Source of the DNA: a bacterium
GTDB lineage: Bacteria > Electryoneota > RPQS01 > DYHQ01
Reading direction: 5' to 3'
Assembly: GCA_030622545.1 (NCBI GenBank)
Contig: JAUXGA010000010.1
Location: forward strand, 1-64,000
Length of the DNA stretch: 64,000 nucleotides
In this document: piece by piece, positions 27,209-36,371 of the stretch
How the letters are laid out: each line of letters begins with the position of its first letter
Position numbering within the stretch: position 1 is the first letter of the stretch
Program-made: the position numbers and the translations under genes
Notes under the pieces: generated by a model
What the model saw: the letters and a program-made list of their open reading frames with translations, nothing else
What the model was told of the DNA's origin: nothing
The model's database searches: none

Positions 27209-28729
27209 TTACCGAAAGGGTTTCATCTGGTCAAGCCTTTGCTGCATCTCCGGGGAAATCGCAATATTTCGTTTTAAATATCCCTCCCAGCCGAGAGGCT
27301 CCCGAAAATCGAGGTTGACTGCCCGCCAGTCAACGACATTCGATGAAACCTCAATCTTGTCCAGTTCACCTTGTCCCAGCCAAAAGGGATCCGACGAAAC
27401 GGCCGCACCTTGAATCATTCGGATGCGTGCCGGATCATAGCCCATGAACCAAGCTAAAACAGTATCCAACGCAACAGCATCAAGGCTGGCCGCAATCACT
27501 CCCGCCGGACGCGTTGTCGGCTTCACGGGTCCGTTCCCTTCACCGGCAATTATTCCATCAACAAGGGATAAATACGAACGGCGAGTTTGAACGAATTTTC
27601 CACCGGGGCAACCGTAAAACAAAACACGATTCAAATCCACCAAAGTACGCCACAGCGTATCGTTTCCATACCACCCACCGTCAATAACCGTTTTATCTCG
27701 ACGACCCATGACGCGCGCGGCGGCATGACGAAGATAAGCTCCCGCGCGTATAACGGTTGTGCCCAGAGGGTATCCCGCGATCCGCCGGACGATCGTATGA
27801 CGCTTGCGCAAAATTACACCCGGATCAAAAGGATATTCATCTCCTTCAGGTGGGGCACCACTGCGGTGGTGAGGCATCCAGCGACGGTAATGCGTGATTC
27901 CCATCAGGTTCTTCAGCGAAAGGGTCACACCTGCCTTAATATGCGTCTTCAGTTTCGGAACATTGATGAAAAGATCCGAATTTAAAATCGTGTTCGGGAC
28001 GCAATATTCATGGCAATCTTTGAAGTGATGGCGCTGAGGTTCATTGCGCTCTTCGGTATGATCAGCCAATGTAAAGTATTTCTGCGGTGAGGTGTCCAAG
28101 GAAGCCAATGCACTTCGAGATTCAAAATCAAACACACTATTGCCTAAAGGATCGCCGGGAAGCTCTTGGCGTTCATTGGTCCAGCGCGCGAAAATTTCCT
28201 CGCGCAGGTCAAGGAGACTGATGGGGACTCCTCGCGCCATAAGCTGCTCCACCATCGCCTGAATGCCCGCGCCCTTCGTCACAGCATCAAAATCCGCATG
28301 AACGAGCGGCGCATCACAGATAATGATCTTTCCCTGAGAACCCACAGCGCGGTATGCGTAGTCAACCAGAGGCCGCAGCACAGACCCATGCGTGACCATG
28401 TCCAAAATCCGTTCCCCGCCCAGAGCGATCCACCCCTGCTTCACATCCACGAGGTTTGGCTTCAGGATAACGGTTCCTCCGGAAGAAACCAAATCGCTCA
28501 AGGGATTCCATGAAACGGTTCCCTGATGTTCCCTATCCAAACCAAGTCTCTCTAAAACCCAGCGCACGGCCTCATAAACCGGATTGGGCTTCGCATGAAT
28601 ATGATCATTCGAAGGGTTCTCCGGAAAAGGAACCGATGGATCAAAAGGAGAAGCTTCCGGATAACGAACAAGGTTCGGTTCGTAAAACAGCGCAACCTTC
28701 GAGTTCTTATCGGGAGATGGCGCGTTCAT
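27209..28729 (-). CDS. DUF362 domain protein
   Basis: VILKPNLVD, KIIICDAPLVHADFDAVTKGAG, LFINVPKLKTHIKAGVTLSLKNLMGI are typical DUF362 motifs. Confidence 0.8.
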   Translation of the reverse strand: MNAPSPDKNSKVALFYEPNLVRYPEASPFDPSVPFPENPSNDHIHAKPNPVYEAVRWVLERLGLDREHQGTVSWNPLSDLVSSGGTVILKPNLVDVKQGWIALGGERILDMVTHGSVLRPLVDYAYRAVGSQGKIIICDAPLVHADFDAVTKGAGIQAMVEQLMARGVPISLLDLREEIFARWTNERQELPGDPLGNSVFDFESRSALASLDTSPQKYFTLADHTEERNEPQRHHFKDCHEYCVPNTILNSDLFINVPKLKTHIKAGVTLSLKNLMGITHYRRWMPHHRSGAPPEGDEYPFDPGVILRKRHTIVRRIAGYPLGTTVIRAGAYLRHAAARVMGRRDKTVIDGGWYGNDTLWRTLVDLNRVLFYGCPGGKFVQTRRSYLSLVDGIIAGEGNGPVKPTTRPAGVIAASLDAVALDTVLAWFMGYDPARIRMIQGAAVSSDPFWLGQGELDKIEVSSNVVDWRAVNLDFREPLGWEGYLKRNIAISPEMQQRLDQMKPFR

Positions 28730-30078
28730 TGAGTTGAAACATTGCAGATAATAAATTTCCTCTTTCCCATAGGGCCTGCGGGAATCTCAGCAACAAGTTC
28801 CAAGCGCACTCGGCACAGGGGCCCCGCTTGTTCCTGAACGAGTCTTTGGATTTCAACGAGTTCAGCCTTCGGAGGTTCACCATCAGGAACAATTTTCACG
28901 ACGATTTCTTCACGGGTATCCTGCACGACTTGGAACTGTTTCACCCAAGGCGTTTCCCAGAAGATATGGGAAAAGAATTCGCCGTGGATACGCTGTCCAT
29001 TTGAACCAATAAGAAAATCGGAAACGCGCCCCTGTATGGAAGCAATAAGAGGCAAACCTCGACCACAGGAACATGAACTCGCTGAAAATGTGGCGATGTC
29101 TCCAACCTGATACCGAATCAAGGGCATAGCGTAGCTGAAAAGATCTGTCGCGATAACATCTCCCGATTCTCCTGCGGGTAAAGGCTTGCCATACCGACAG
29201 ATTTCGGCAACCGCATTCTCAGCGGCGAAATGCAACCCTTGATGTCGGTCACATTCAAAAGCGCCAATGCCGCCGTCTCGGCAGCCCCATTGGTCAAAAA
29301 CCGGTCCGTGAAGTCCCTTTTCAATCTGCCGCCTTTGCTCTAAAAAGAGAGTCTCAGCCGTCGTGAATATCGCGTGGACCTTCCCATTCCACTGCCGGTC
29401 TGCGGCGTATCGGGCAAGGACGTGAACAGACGAAGCATACCCACGAAGGAAAACCGGTCCGCGAAAGTTCTTCAAACGCGACAGCAGTTGGTTCATCAAT
29501 TCCGGCGTCAAATTGAAAGCCGTATATTCCTCGAAATGATTCAGCTTGCCATAAATCCGGGCTTTGAAACCCGAAAGCTGGCGGGGTCTCAGCGCCGCTC
29601 CTGCCAAAACGAATTGTTTCATCCCCGGACGCCAGCCGGCTGCTCCCCACCAGCGATACATATCCGCCCAACCAATCGAATGACGCATGCGATCCATCTG
29701 AATGAAAACCGGATGGCCGGTAGTGCCCGCCGACCGATGGGGACGCGGCTGAAATTGCGCGGCATTGTCCGCCTGCAACCTCTTCCTTTCCCGGCGAATG
29801 ATATCTTTTGTCAGCAGAGGAAGTGGCGCTAAATCAGAAAGCGCCTGCACTTTTTCAGGATTGAATCCGCACTGCGCAAATAAATCCTTATAGTAAGAAA
29901 CATGTTTTCCGGCATGGATAAGTAAGCGGCGAAGTCTTTGAAGCTGAATCTCCTCCAGTTCTTCACGCGGTTTCCACTGACTCTCATTCAGTTCACGGAA
30001 AACCTTGATGCTGTCCGTGCGACGCACAAGGTCAACAAGGGGAAGGGCAAAATGCCTAAAGAGAAATGTACTACTCAC
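28726..30078 (-). CDS. Phenylacetate-CoA ligase / CapK-like adenylate-forming protein
   Basis: RSAGTTGHPVFIQMD, QWGCRDGGIGAFECD, RYQVGDIATFSASSCSCGRGLPLIASIQGRVSDFL. Confidence 0.85.
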   Translation of the reverse strand: MSSTFLFRHFALPLVDLVRRTDSIKVFRELNESQWKPREELEEIQLQRLRRLLIHAGKHVSYYKDLFAQCGFNPEKVQALSDLAPLPLLTKDIIRRERKRLQADNAAQFQPRPHRSAGTTGHPVFIQMDRMRHSIGWADMYRWWGAAGWRPGMKQFVLAGAALRPRQLSGFKARIYGKLNHFEEYTAFNLTPELMNQLLSRLKNFRGPVFLRGYASSVHVLARYAADRQWNGKVHAIFTTAETLFLEQRRQIEKGLHGPVFDQWGCRDGGIGAFECDRHQGLHFAAENAVAEICRYGKPLPAGESGDVIATDLFSYAMPLIRYQVGDIATFSASSCSCGRGLPLIASIQGRVSDFLIGSNGQRIHGEFFSHIFWETPWVKQFQVVQDTREEIVVKIVPDGEPPKAELVEIQRLVQEQAGPLCRVRLELVAEIPAGPMGKRKFIICNVSTQ

Positions 30079-30312
30079 TTAACTAAATAACCTTGGTCGT
30101 CATGTTAAAGCGGTTGCGTAAAAAGCGATCCAAATTCTGTCTAAATAAATCTGTAAAACAAAATACGATTTTTCTGACTGAAAATCAAGCATTTGAAATC
30201 CATAGTGTTCAATACACAAACACCTTCTTAATTGTCTATAAGATCAGTAACCGAGCGATTGTGGGGAATGGGATCATACTCAGAGCAATCTTGACAGTGG
30301 AGACCCTTTTCC

Positions 30313-31566
30313 TTATATGGCCAGCACCGCTTCGAGATGCTTGAAGAGGAATTCGTTTTCTTCGATTAGACCGAACGTAATACGGAGGGAATTCGGCAGA
30401 CCGTAACCTCGCATAGGTCTGACGATGACTCCCCGAACTAAAAGGGATTTGAAAATATCGATCGCAGGGCGGTCCAAATGAATCAGCACAAAATTAGTAG
30501 AGGTTGGGGTGTACTCGATGCCGAGCTTGTCGAGTTTTTCGAGCACCATGCGCTTGCTTTCCCGGTTGTGCTCGCGAGTGCGCTTCAAGAATTCTTTATC
30601 ATCAAGTGCATCGTACGCTGCGGCTTGTGCGAGATGACTCGTGTTGAACGCTTCGCGCACGATGTTCATTTCTTCTAACAAATGTTCCGGTGCGATTCCG
30701 TATCCGATGCGCAGTCCTGCGATGCCGTACGCTTTGGAAAACGTGCGCAAAACAACCACGTTGCGCTCTTCGCGCACATAGCGCAGCGTGTCAGGTCGTT
30801 CGTTCTCCTCTAAAAATTCGCAATACGCTTCGTCCAGAACGGTGATAACGTGATCCGGAAGTTTTTCGATAAAGCGCGCGATTTCCTTATCTGAAACGCA
30901 GGTGCCGGTGGGGTTGTTCGGATTGGCGATGAATATTAGTTTCGTCTTGTCTGTAATACGCTCATAAATCGCGTCGAGGTCAAATGTCCAGTTCTTCATT
31001 GGAGCCAGCACAGGCACACCGCCCATCCAGCGAACGGAGATGACATATTTAAAAAATGCCTGTTCGGATGTAATCGCTTCATCCCCGGGATCCAGAAACG
31101 CTTCACAAAGAATTTCGACGATTTCCGTCGAACCGTTTCCTAAGATGACGTTTGACATATTGACATCATGGTGATCGCCGAGCTTTCGGCGGAGCTCAAA
31201 ACCTCCGGCATCCGGGTAGCGGTGCAGTTGATTGAGTTCACGTTTGACGGCTTCCATCGCCAACGGTGACGGCCCCAGAGGATTTTCATTCGACGCGAGT
31301 TTAACAACGTGGTCAAGCCCATACCTCCGTTGAACCTCGGAAATCGGACGCCCGGGTTCATACGGGCGAATATCTTTCAGAGCCATTCGCCGGGAATATC
31401 CCAGTCTTGGAAAGATGAGCTTTTTTTTGCTTGGCGATTTCGCTTCGTCGATGACCTTGCGCTGCATAGTTTCGATATCAGTAAGTTTTCTTTTTCGTTT
31501 CTTCCCTTTCACTGACGGAACGCGCGGGCGCTCCGTTTCGATGGGTTCAGAGGTTTTGTTCTTCAT
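30313..31566 (-). CDS. hisC: Histidinol-phosphate aminotransferase with a basic N-terminal extension
   Basis: LASNENPLGPSPLAMEAVK, GNGSTEIVE, FIANPNNPTGT, RTFSKAYGIAGLRIGYG. An AAAGGAGGAAC Shine-Dalgarno directly precedes the upstream ATG. Confidence 0.88.
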   Translation of the reverse strand: MKNKTSEPIETERPRVPSVKGKKRKRKLTDIETMQRKVIDEAKSPSKKKLIFPRLGYSRRMALKDIRPYEPGRPISEVQRRYGLDHVVKLASNENPLGPSPLAMEAVKRELNQLHRYPDAGGFELRRKLGDHHDVNMSNVILGNGSTEIVEILCEAFLDPGDEAITSEQAFFKYVISVRWMGGVPVLAPMKNWTFDLDAIYERITDKTKLIFIANPNNPTGTCVSDKEIARFIEKLPDHVITVLDEAYCEFLEENERPDTLRYVREERNVVVLRTFSKAYGIAGLRIGYGIAPEHLLEEMNIVREAFNTSHLAQAAAYDALDDKEFLKRTREHNRESKRMVLEKLDKLGIEYTPTSTNFVLIHLDRPAIDIFKSLLVRGVIVRPMRGYGLPNSLRITFGLIEENEFLFKHLEAVLAI

Positions 31567-31609
31567 GTTCCTCCTTTTTCAAAAGCAGAGATTCGGAGCA
31601 TCCCTTGGG

Positions 31610-32419
31610 CTACGTCCGTAGAAGATTCGCAATTTGTAAGCTGAGCCACACGTCATCTTCCGCAGCAAAACGTGATGGCAAGGCAATCGGACACGGAGCG
31701 CCCAAAACCACTCCCGCCGATGCGCCATGCCCAGAAAGATGCAGTGCATCCACCAGCGAACAGTACGTATTGAGATTCGGAAGAATCAACAAATCCGCGC
31801 GGCCTTCGATGCTGGTTTCAACACCTTTGTCTCGAGCCGCTTCCGGAGAAATAGCCATATCAAATCCCAACGGCCCGTCTATAATCGCTTCACCGAGTTG
31901 CCCTCGTCGACTCATCTGCGCAATCGCACCTTCCCAGACGGTCGAAGGAATTCCCGGAGAAATCGTTTCGACGCACGAAACCAACGCAACTCGCACAACG
32001 GAATTCTGTAGAGTCTCCAGAGCGTGTATCAGTATGCGCAGTACCGGTAAAACCTCCGATATACTGTCCCACTTCGAGAAGGGAGCGATGCCTGTCCAAA
32101 GGATTCTATCATACGTATCCAGTTCGAAGCCCTGCAAGACAACAAGAGGTTTCGCTTCGGGTGCGACGTGTTCCTCGAGTTGACGTATCGCATCGAGAAA
32201 AGGAAAGCCGTCAAAGAGCAGCAAAGATGTCTTTCCCTCTGTGACACTCTTCATGGCTGCGCTTGCGGCATCGTCTAAACTTCCTCTAAATTGTTGGACA
32301 GCACCGCCTTCTTGGCGCCAGCGTTCGGCGATAGACTGCATTCGCGTGTTTTCCCCCGCCAAACCCAAACGCGCGCCGGAGATACCCGGCTTCTTCTGAA
32401 GCAACTGAGCGAACGTCAT
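31610..32419 (-). CDS. Divergent phosphate butyryl/acetyltransferase paralogue
   Basis: IIDGPLGFDMAISPEAARDKGVETSIEGRADLLILPNL; adjacent to a canonical ptb and buk. Confidence 0.75.
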   Translation of the reverse strand: MTFAQLLQKKPGISGARLGLAGENTRMQSIAERWRQEGGAVQQFRGSLDDAASAAMKSVTEGKTSLLLFDGFPFLDAIRQLEEHVAPEAKPLVVLQGFELDTYDRILWTGIAPFSKWDSISEVLPVLRILIHALETLQNSVVRVALVSCVETISPGIPSTVWEGAIAQMSRRGQLGEAIIDGPLGFDMAISPEAARDKGVETSIEGRADLLILPNLNTYCSLVDALHLSGHGASAGVVLGAPCPIALPSRFAAEDDVWLSLQIANLLRT

Positions 32420-33354
32420 GGCATCCCCCCTGCGAAAAGCGAAGCTAACGCAAGCGATGCCAATTTATTTCGCGCCGGGTCACTGCGCGAAACCAGTGAA
32501 AGCGGCACCTTCGCGCCCGCAATGACTCCCATGAAAACAGCGCCGCGCAAATTGATCAATCCCTTCGCCGTGATGTTGCACTCTTCGATACCGTTCGACA
32601 CCAGAACATCCGGCTGTCCGGCGACGTCACTTTCGCAGAGCGCATCCGGAGCAAGCCCCCGCACTGCCGTACCGAACGTCATCGGGCCTTCGATGAATTT
32701 TACGATGCCGCGCGAGCGCGCTGCTTGAGCGACCGCCGCTGCTTCCATCGTATCGGGAAAAGCCGGAGATGCTTCGTCTAAAACTCCCAAGAGCGCCATG
32801 CGCGGCTCTTCGATTCCGAGAATATGACATACCCCAGCAGCATTTTGAATAATCGCCAACTTCTGTTCAAAATCCGGAGCAACCAAAACACCGCCATCGG
32901 TAATCGTCAACAACCGTTCACAGCCCGGGACATCCTGAACGGCGCAATGCGAGAGCGTTTGCCCCAGACGAAGCCCGCCTGAAGGCGCCAAAACAGCCTT
33001 CAGTAAAACCGGCGTTGACAGCTTGCCTTTCATCAGAACCTGAGCCGTGCCTTCCGCGCAGGCACGCACGGCGGCGGCAGCGGTTTCTTTGCCACTCGTC
33101 GTGTTTACGATTTGGAACTTGTTTTCCTCGAGTTCCAACTCCTGCATCACCCGCCGGATTTTGTCGCTATCTCCGACCAGCAAGGCATCGACAATCCCCT
33201 CGCGATTGGCATCATTGACGGCTTTTAAAACATCGGCATCTTCCGCACCCGCGACCGCGACGACAGGTTTTCGTTTAGCGGCTCGCTTGCGGGCGGTGTC
33301 GAGCACCATTTCCGCGGATGTCAGCACGCCGTTTGTCTGTAAATGTTTCTTCAT
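32416..33354 (-). CDS. ptb: Phosphate butyryltransferase-like protein
   Basis: VLMKGKLSTPVLLKAVL, FIEGPMTFGTAVRG, GQPDVLVSNGIEECNITAKGLINLRGAVFMGVIAGAKVPLSLVSRSD. Confidence 0.8.
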   Translation of the reverse strand: MKKHLQTNGVLTSAEMVLDTARKRAAKRKPVVAVAGAEDADVLKAVNDANREGIVDALLVGDSDKIRRVMQELELEENKFQIVNTTSGKETAAAAVRACAEGTAQVLMKGKLSTPVLLKAVLAPSGGLRLGQTLSHCAVQDVPGCERLLTITDGGVLVAPDFEQKLAIIQNAAGVCHILGIEEPRMALLGVLDEASPAFPDTMEAAAVAQAARSRGIVKFIEGPMTFGTAVRGLAPDALCESDVAGQPDVLVSNGIEECNITAKGLINLRGAVFMGVIAGAKVPLSLVSRSDPARNKLASLALASLFAGGMP

Positions 33355-33380
33355 TATAATTTATTTGCGGCGAGTTGTAG

Positions 33381-33400
33381 GGACAAGACCTGTCTTGTCC
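33381..33400. repeat. Palindromic intergenic repeat GGACAAGAC-CT-GTCTTGTCC
   Basis: Same framework (TGTAGGGACANNNCCTGNNNTGTCCG) as 51866-51885, with compensatory stem changes. Confidence 0.75.
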
Positions 33401-33418
33401 GCAAATCCATCACGAGGT

Positions 33419-34507
33419 TTAATATTCCTTCACCTTTTCCTTGCCGTTCAATACTCGAAATGCTCCCGCCGCCAGCGCTTCCATCTCTCGCTCACCGGGG
33501 AAGACAAAGGTTCTCCCCAGCCAGCGAACATAGAAACGCAGCACTCTGCGGAATTGATGCGAATGAACGAGGCCACCGGTCAAAATCACCGCGTCAACTT
33601 TCCCTTTGAAAACCGCGGCGCACGCTCCGATTTCTTTCGCGATCTGATAAATCATCGCGGCACGAACGAGTCGCGCATTCTCATCGCCTTCGTCAATCAT
33701 CTCTTCGACTCGCACCAGCGAATTCGTGTCGAGGTATCCGGCGAAACCGCTCTCGTGTGTGAGTAAGTGCACGAGTTGTTCCTTTGAATAATCTCCGGAC
33801 GTCGCCATATCAACCAGCGGCCCAATCGGAACCGCGCCGGCTCGCGTCGGGGAAAAAGGTCCCATGCCCAAGAGCGCGTCATTGACATCGACGATTTTCC
33901 CTCCCGCAACGCATGCGACGGAAATTCCACCGCCGAGGTGCGCCACAATAAACCGGGTGCGCCTTAAAGGTTTGCCGACTTTTGTAGCAGCAAGATGCGC
34001 GCACGAACGAATATTCAAAGCGTGAGAACGACAACGCCTTGTAATTCCCGGCACGCCGGAAACACGCGCAAGCTCCGTGAAGTTATCCACCGTAACCGGG
34101 TCCACGACATACGCTGGAACGCTCCATTTCTGCGCAAAGATTTTTGCCAGAGGAGCTCCCAAGTTCGACGCATGAGCCGACCAACTCTCCGATAAAAGTT
34201 CGTCAATCATCTGGTCATTGGCTTCATACGTGCCGCCTTCGAGTGGCCTGAGCGGCCCTCCGCGCCCAACGACCGCCGCAGGCTTCCACTGGGTCAATTT
34301 ATCACCGAGCAAAACGGTGATTTCCTCAGCGCGCTTATCCAAAACATCCCTCGGATGCGCGCCGATTCCCTGCGGGTGTTCGACCGTATGCTCCCAGCGA
34401 CTCTTCTTCGGTCCGAAAAAGGCAAGCTTCGTGGACGTGGAGCCGGGATTAATGACAAAGACAAGCGAAGAAACCATACTGTTCTTCCTTTGTTTATTCG
34501 AAGACAA
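33419..34507 (-). CDS. buk: Butyrate kinase (acetokinase family)
   Basis: VFVINPGSTSTKLAFF, FIVAHLGGGISVACVAGGKIVDVNDALLGMGPFSPTRAGAVP, AVILTGGLVHS. Confidence 0.92.
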   Translation of the reverse strand: MSSNKQRKNSMVSSLVFVINPGSTSTKLAFFGPKKSRWEHTVEHPQGIGAHPRDVLDKRAEEITVLLGDKLTQWKPAAVVGRGGPLRPLEGGTYEANDQMIDELLSESWSAHASNLGAPLAKIFAQKWSVPAYVVDPVTVDNFTELARVSGVPGITRRCRSHALNIRSCAHLAATKVGKPLRRTRFIVAHLGGGISVACVAGGKIVDVNDALLGMGPFSPTRAGAVPIGPLVDMATSGDYSKEQLVHLLTHESGFAGYLDTNSLVRVEEMIDEGDENARLVRAAMIYQIAKEIGACAAVFKGKVDAVILTGGLVHSHQFRRVLRFYVRWLGRTFVFPGEREMEALAAGAFRVLNGKEKVKEY

Positions 34508-36371
34508 TCGCTCTCATATTCACGTCGAAAGCCGGTAGCAGAATCTTCCGAAAATCGCTCCACCCTTCAGCGGGAATCGTGTGCGTATTCAGATGAACGC
34601 GGCATTGCGTCGTCACCGCTCCGTTTTCAGTCGAAACGCTCTGCGCGAAACTACCGTAACTATTTTGAACATCGGCGTTACCCGGCGCATGAACGACGTT
34701 CCATTCATCGGGATATTCCGCACGCACCTCAAATCGCCACTCGCCAATCGCTTTCAAGAAAAGCGGTACGTTTCGCTCGCGTTCAGCAAGGTTGAAATCT
34801 TTCGGAAGAAACGCTTTGCCCAGAGCATCGCCAGCCGGCAACGCAAGCGTTCGCAGAGCTGTGACAGAATCGCGGACATCCGGCAAATTCAAATCGAATG
34901 CCAACTCGCTTTCGAAGCCCGACAGCATGCGTACGCGAACGTTTTCGACCTTCACATCCGGCCAGTAATCCTTCATCAGACCCGCGAGGAATTTCGGTAA
35001 ATCTCCGCTTCTCATTTTCCCATAGTAGTTGAGCGCTCCCGAAAAACGCCAGACGCCTTCGCCGCAAGCGCTGTCGCCCTCACCGAGTTTCCACGTCACA
35101 AAAAGTTCGGAGAGCGTCGGCTGCTGCATCCACGGCAACGGTTCGAGATTATATATCATCCCTTCTTTCAACCGGATAAAATATCCATCACTCGTTCCCT
35201 GCCGCAAGCAGGTACCGACTGGTTTGGTGACATCGAGATACCGTTCTCCGCCATCAGTACCAACCACCACCCACGCTTTCGCGAAATGCTGAAGACTCGG
35301 TACATCCACCGGATTCGGAAAGACCAGCGCGATTTCCGCGTCGAGTCCCGCTTCTCTCGCTAACGCCACATAGAGCGCAGATAAGTCGAGCGAATGCCCG
35401 TAGCCGCTTTCAAAAACCCGCGCCGCAGGGCGCACGGTGCGATAAAACAGCGGATAGTCGTATTCGATATGATTGAAACGTTCATGCAGGTAATTCTGCA
35501 ATGCCTGAGCGCGGCTCTCCGCGCTGAGTTTACCTGCTAATTCCTCTTCGACCATACTCCGCATTTGCGGCGTCAATTCACTCCCGTAGGCGATAGATAG
35601 AACCAAAGGCTGCAGAATTGCGTTCCAGTTTACCGCATTGGAAAAACTTACGCGCGGGCGAAAACGAAATGCGAACGGTTCGGCATCCGGATGCCACGCG
35701 CGGGGCAATTTATTCATGCGCCAGAAATAATGGTCATTTCCATTCGCCGAACTCTTCTGAGCTGCAGGCGCGCCATTCGCTTCTTTAATCTGCAGCGATG
35801 TCCCTGCTGGAACTTCGATGGTGAGCTCCTGCCGGAGCACCGGATTGCGCCCGCCGAAGAGAATCGTTTGCGCGAAAGTATTGCCAAAGGATTCTTTATC
35901 CGTCAGCGTGTATTCAAGGTAGGTAATCGCTCCGGGTTCCAAACCCAACAGCGTCACCACCATATCCTGAAAAGCGACATAATCCGGCGCAGCGCCGACC
36001 TCTGATGGTGTGACGCGGTTGAAGCCGTTCGGAGTCGTGTCCACGATTTTGCCGCCCGGCATGTATGTGCGGCTGATCGAAACTGTTAAATCTTGACGAA
36101 CCGAATCGTAATGAATCATCGGATCACCGTAATGATCACACGCCCAGTAGTTGCTCAGAAACCGCACAATTTGCGTGTGCACTTCGCACCGGCCATCCGG
36201 CAGCAGCTTATAGCTGTCGCTCCGGTACATATCGACGACATCTTTATCGGTGTAACTTTCGGCTTCCGCGCGAGTAGCAAGAATATCATCAATCTCAGCC
36301 GCCTGAGCGATAACCGTGAAGCCCCATAGAACAGACAGCAAAAACGCTGCATATATGAAATGCTTTTTCAT
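34494..36371 (-). CDS. Exported DUF3857/transglutaminase-like protein
   Basis: Signal peptide; YSYDP-like DUF3857 region (EVHTQIVRFLSN...MPGGKIVDTTPNGFNRV), degenerate transglutaminase core (GYGHSLDLSALYVALAREAGLDAEIALV). Confidence 0.75.
   Translation of the reverse strand: MKKHFIYAAFLLSVLWGFTVIAQAAEIDDILATRAEAESYTDKDVVDMYRSDSYKLLPDGRCEVHTQIVRFLSNYWACDHYGDPMIHYDSVRQDLTVSISRTYMPGGKIVDTTPNGFNRVTPSEVGAAPDYVAFQDMVVTLLGLEPGAITYLEYTLTDKESFGNTFAQTILFGGRNPVLRQELTIEVPAGTSLQIKEANGAPAAQKSSANGNDHYFWRMNKLPRAWHPDAEPFAFRFRPRVSFSNAVNWNAILQPLVLSIAYGSELTPQMRSMVEEELAGKLSAESRAQALQNYLHERFNHIEYDYPLFYRTVRPAARVFESGYGHSLDLSALYVALAREAGLDAEIALVFPNPVDVPSLQHFAKAWVVVGTDGGERYLDVTKPVGTCLRQGTSDGYFIRLKEGMIYNLEPLPWMQQPTLSELFVTWKLGEGDSACGEGVWRFSGALNYYGKMRSGDLPKFLAGLMKDYWPDVKVENVRVRMLSGFESELAFDLNLPDVRDSVTALRTLALPAGDALGKAFLPKDFNLAERERNVPLFLKAIGEWRFEVRAEYPDEWNVVHAPGNADVQNSYGSFAQSVSTENGAVTTQCRVHLNTHTIPAEGWSDFRKILLPAFDVNMRAIVFE

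Noticed and set aside
33047-33766. 239-aa plus-strand ORF and other long antisense ORFs over ptb/buk
   Set aside because: Fully antisense to well-recognised genes; composition typical of shadow ORFs in GC-rich codon-biased DNA.
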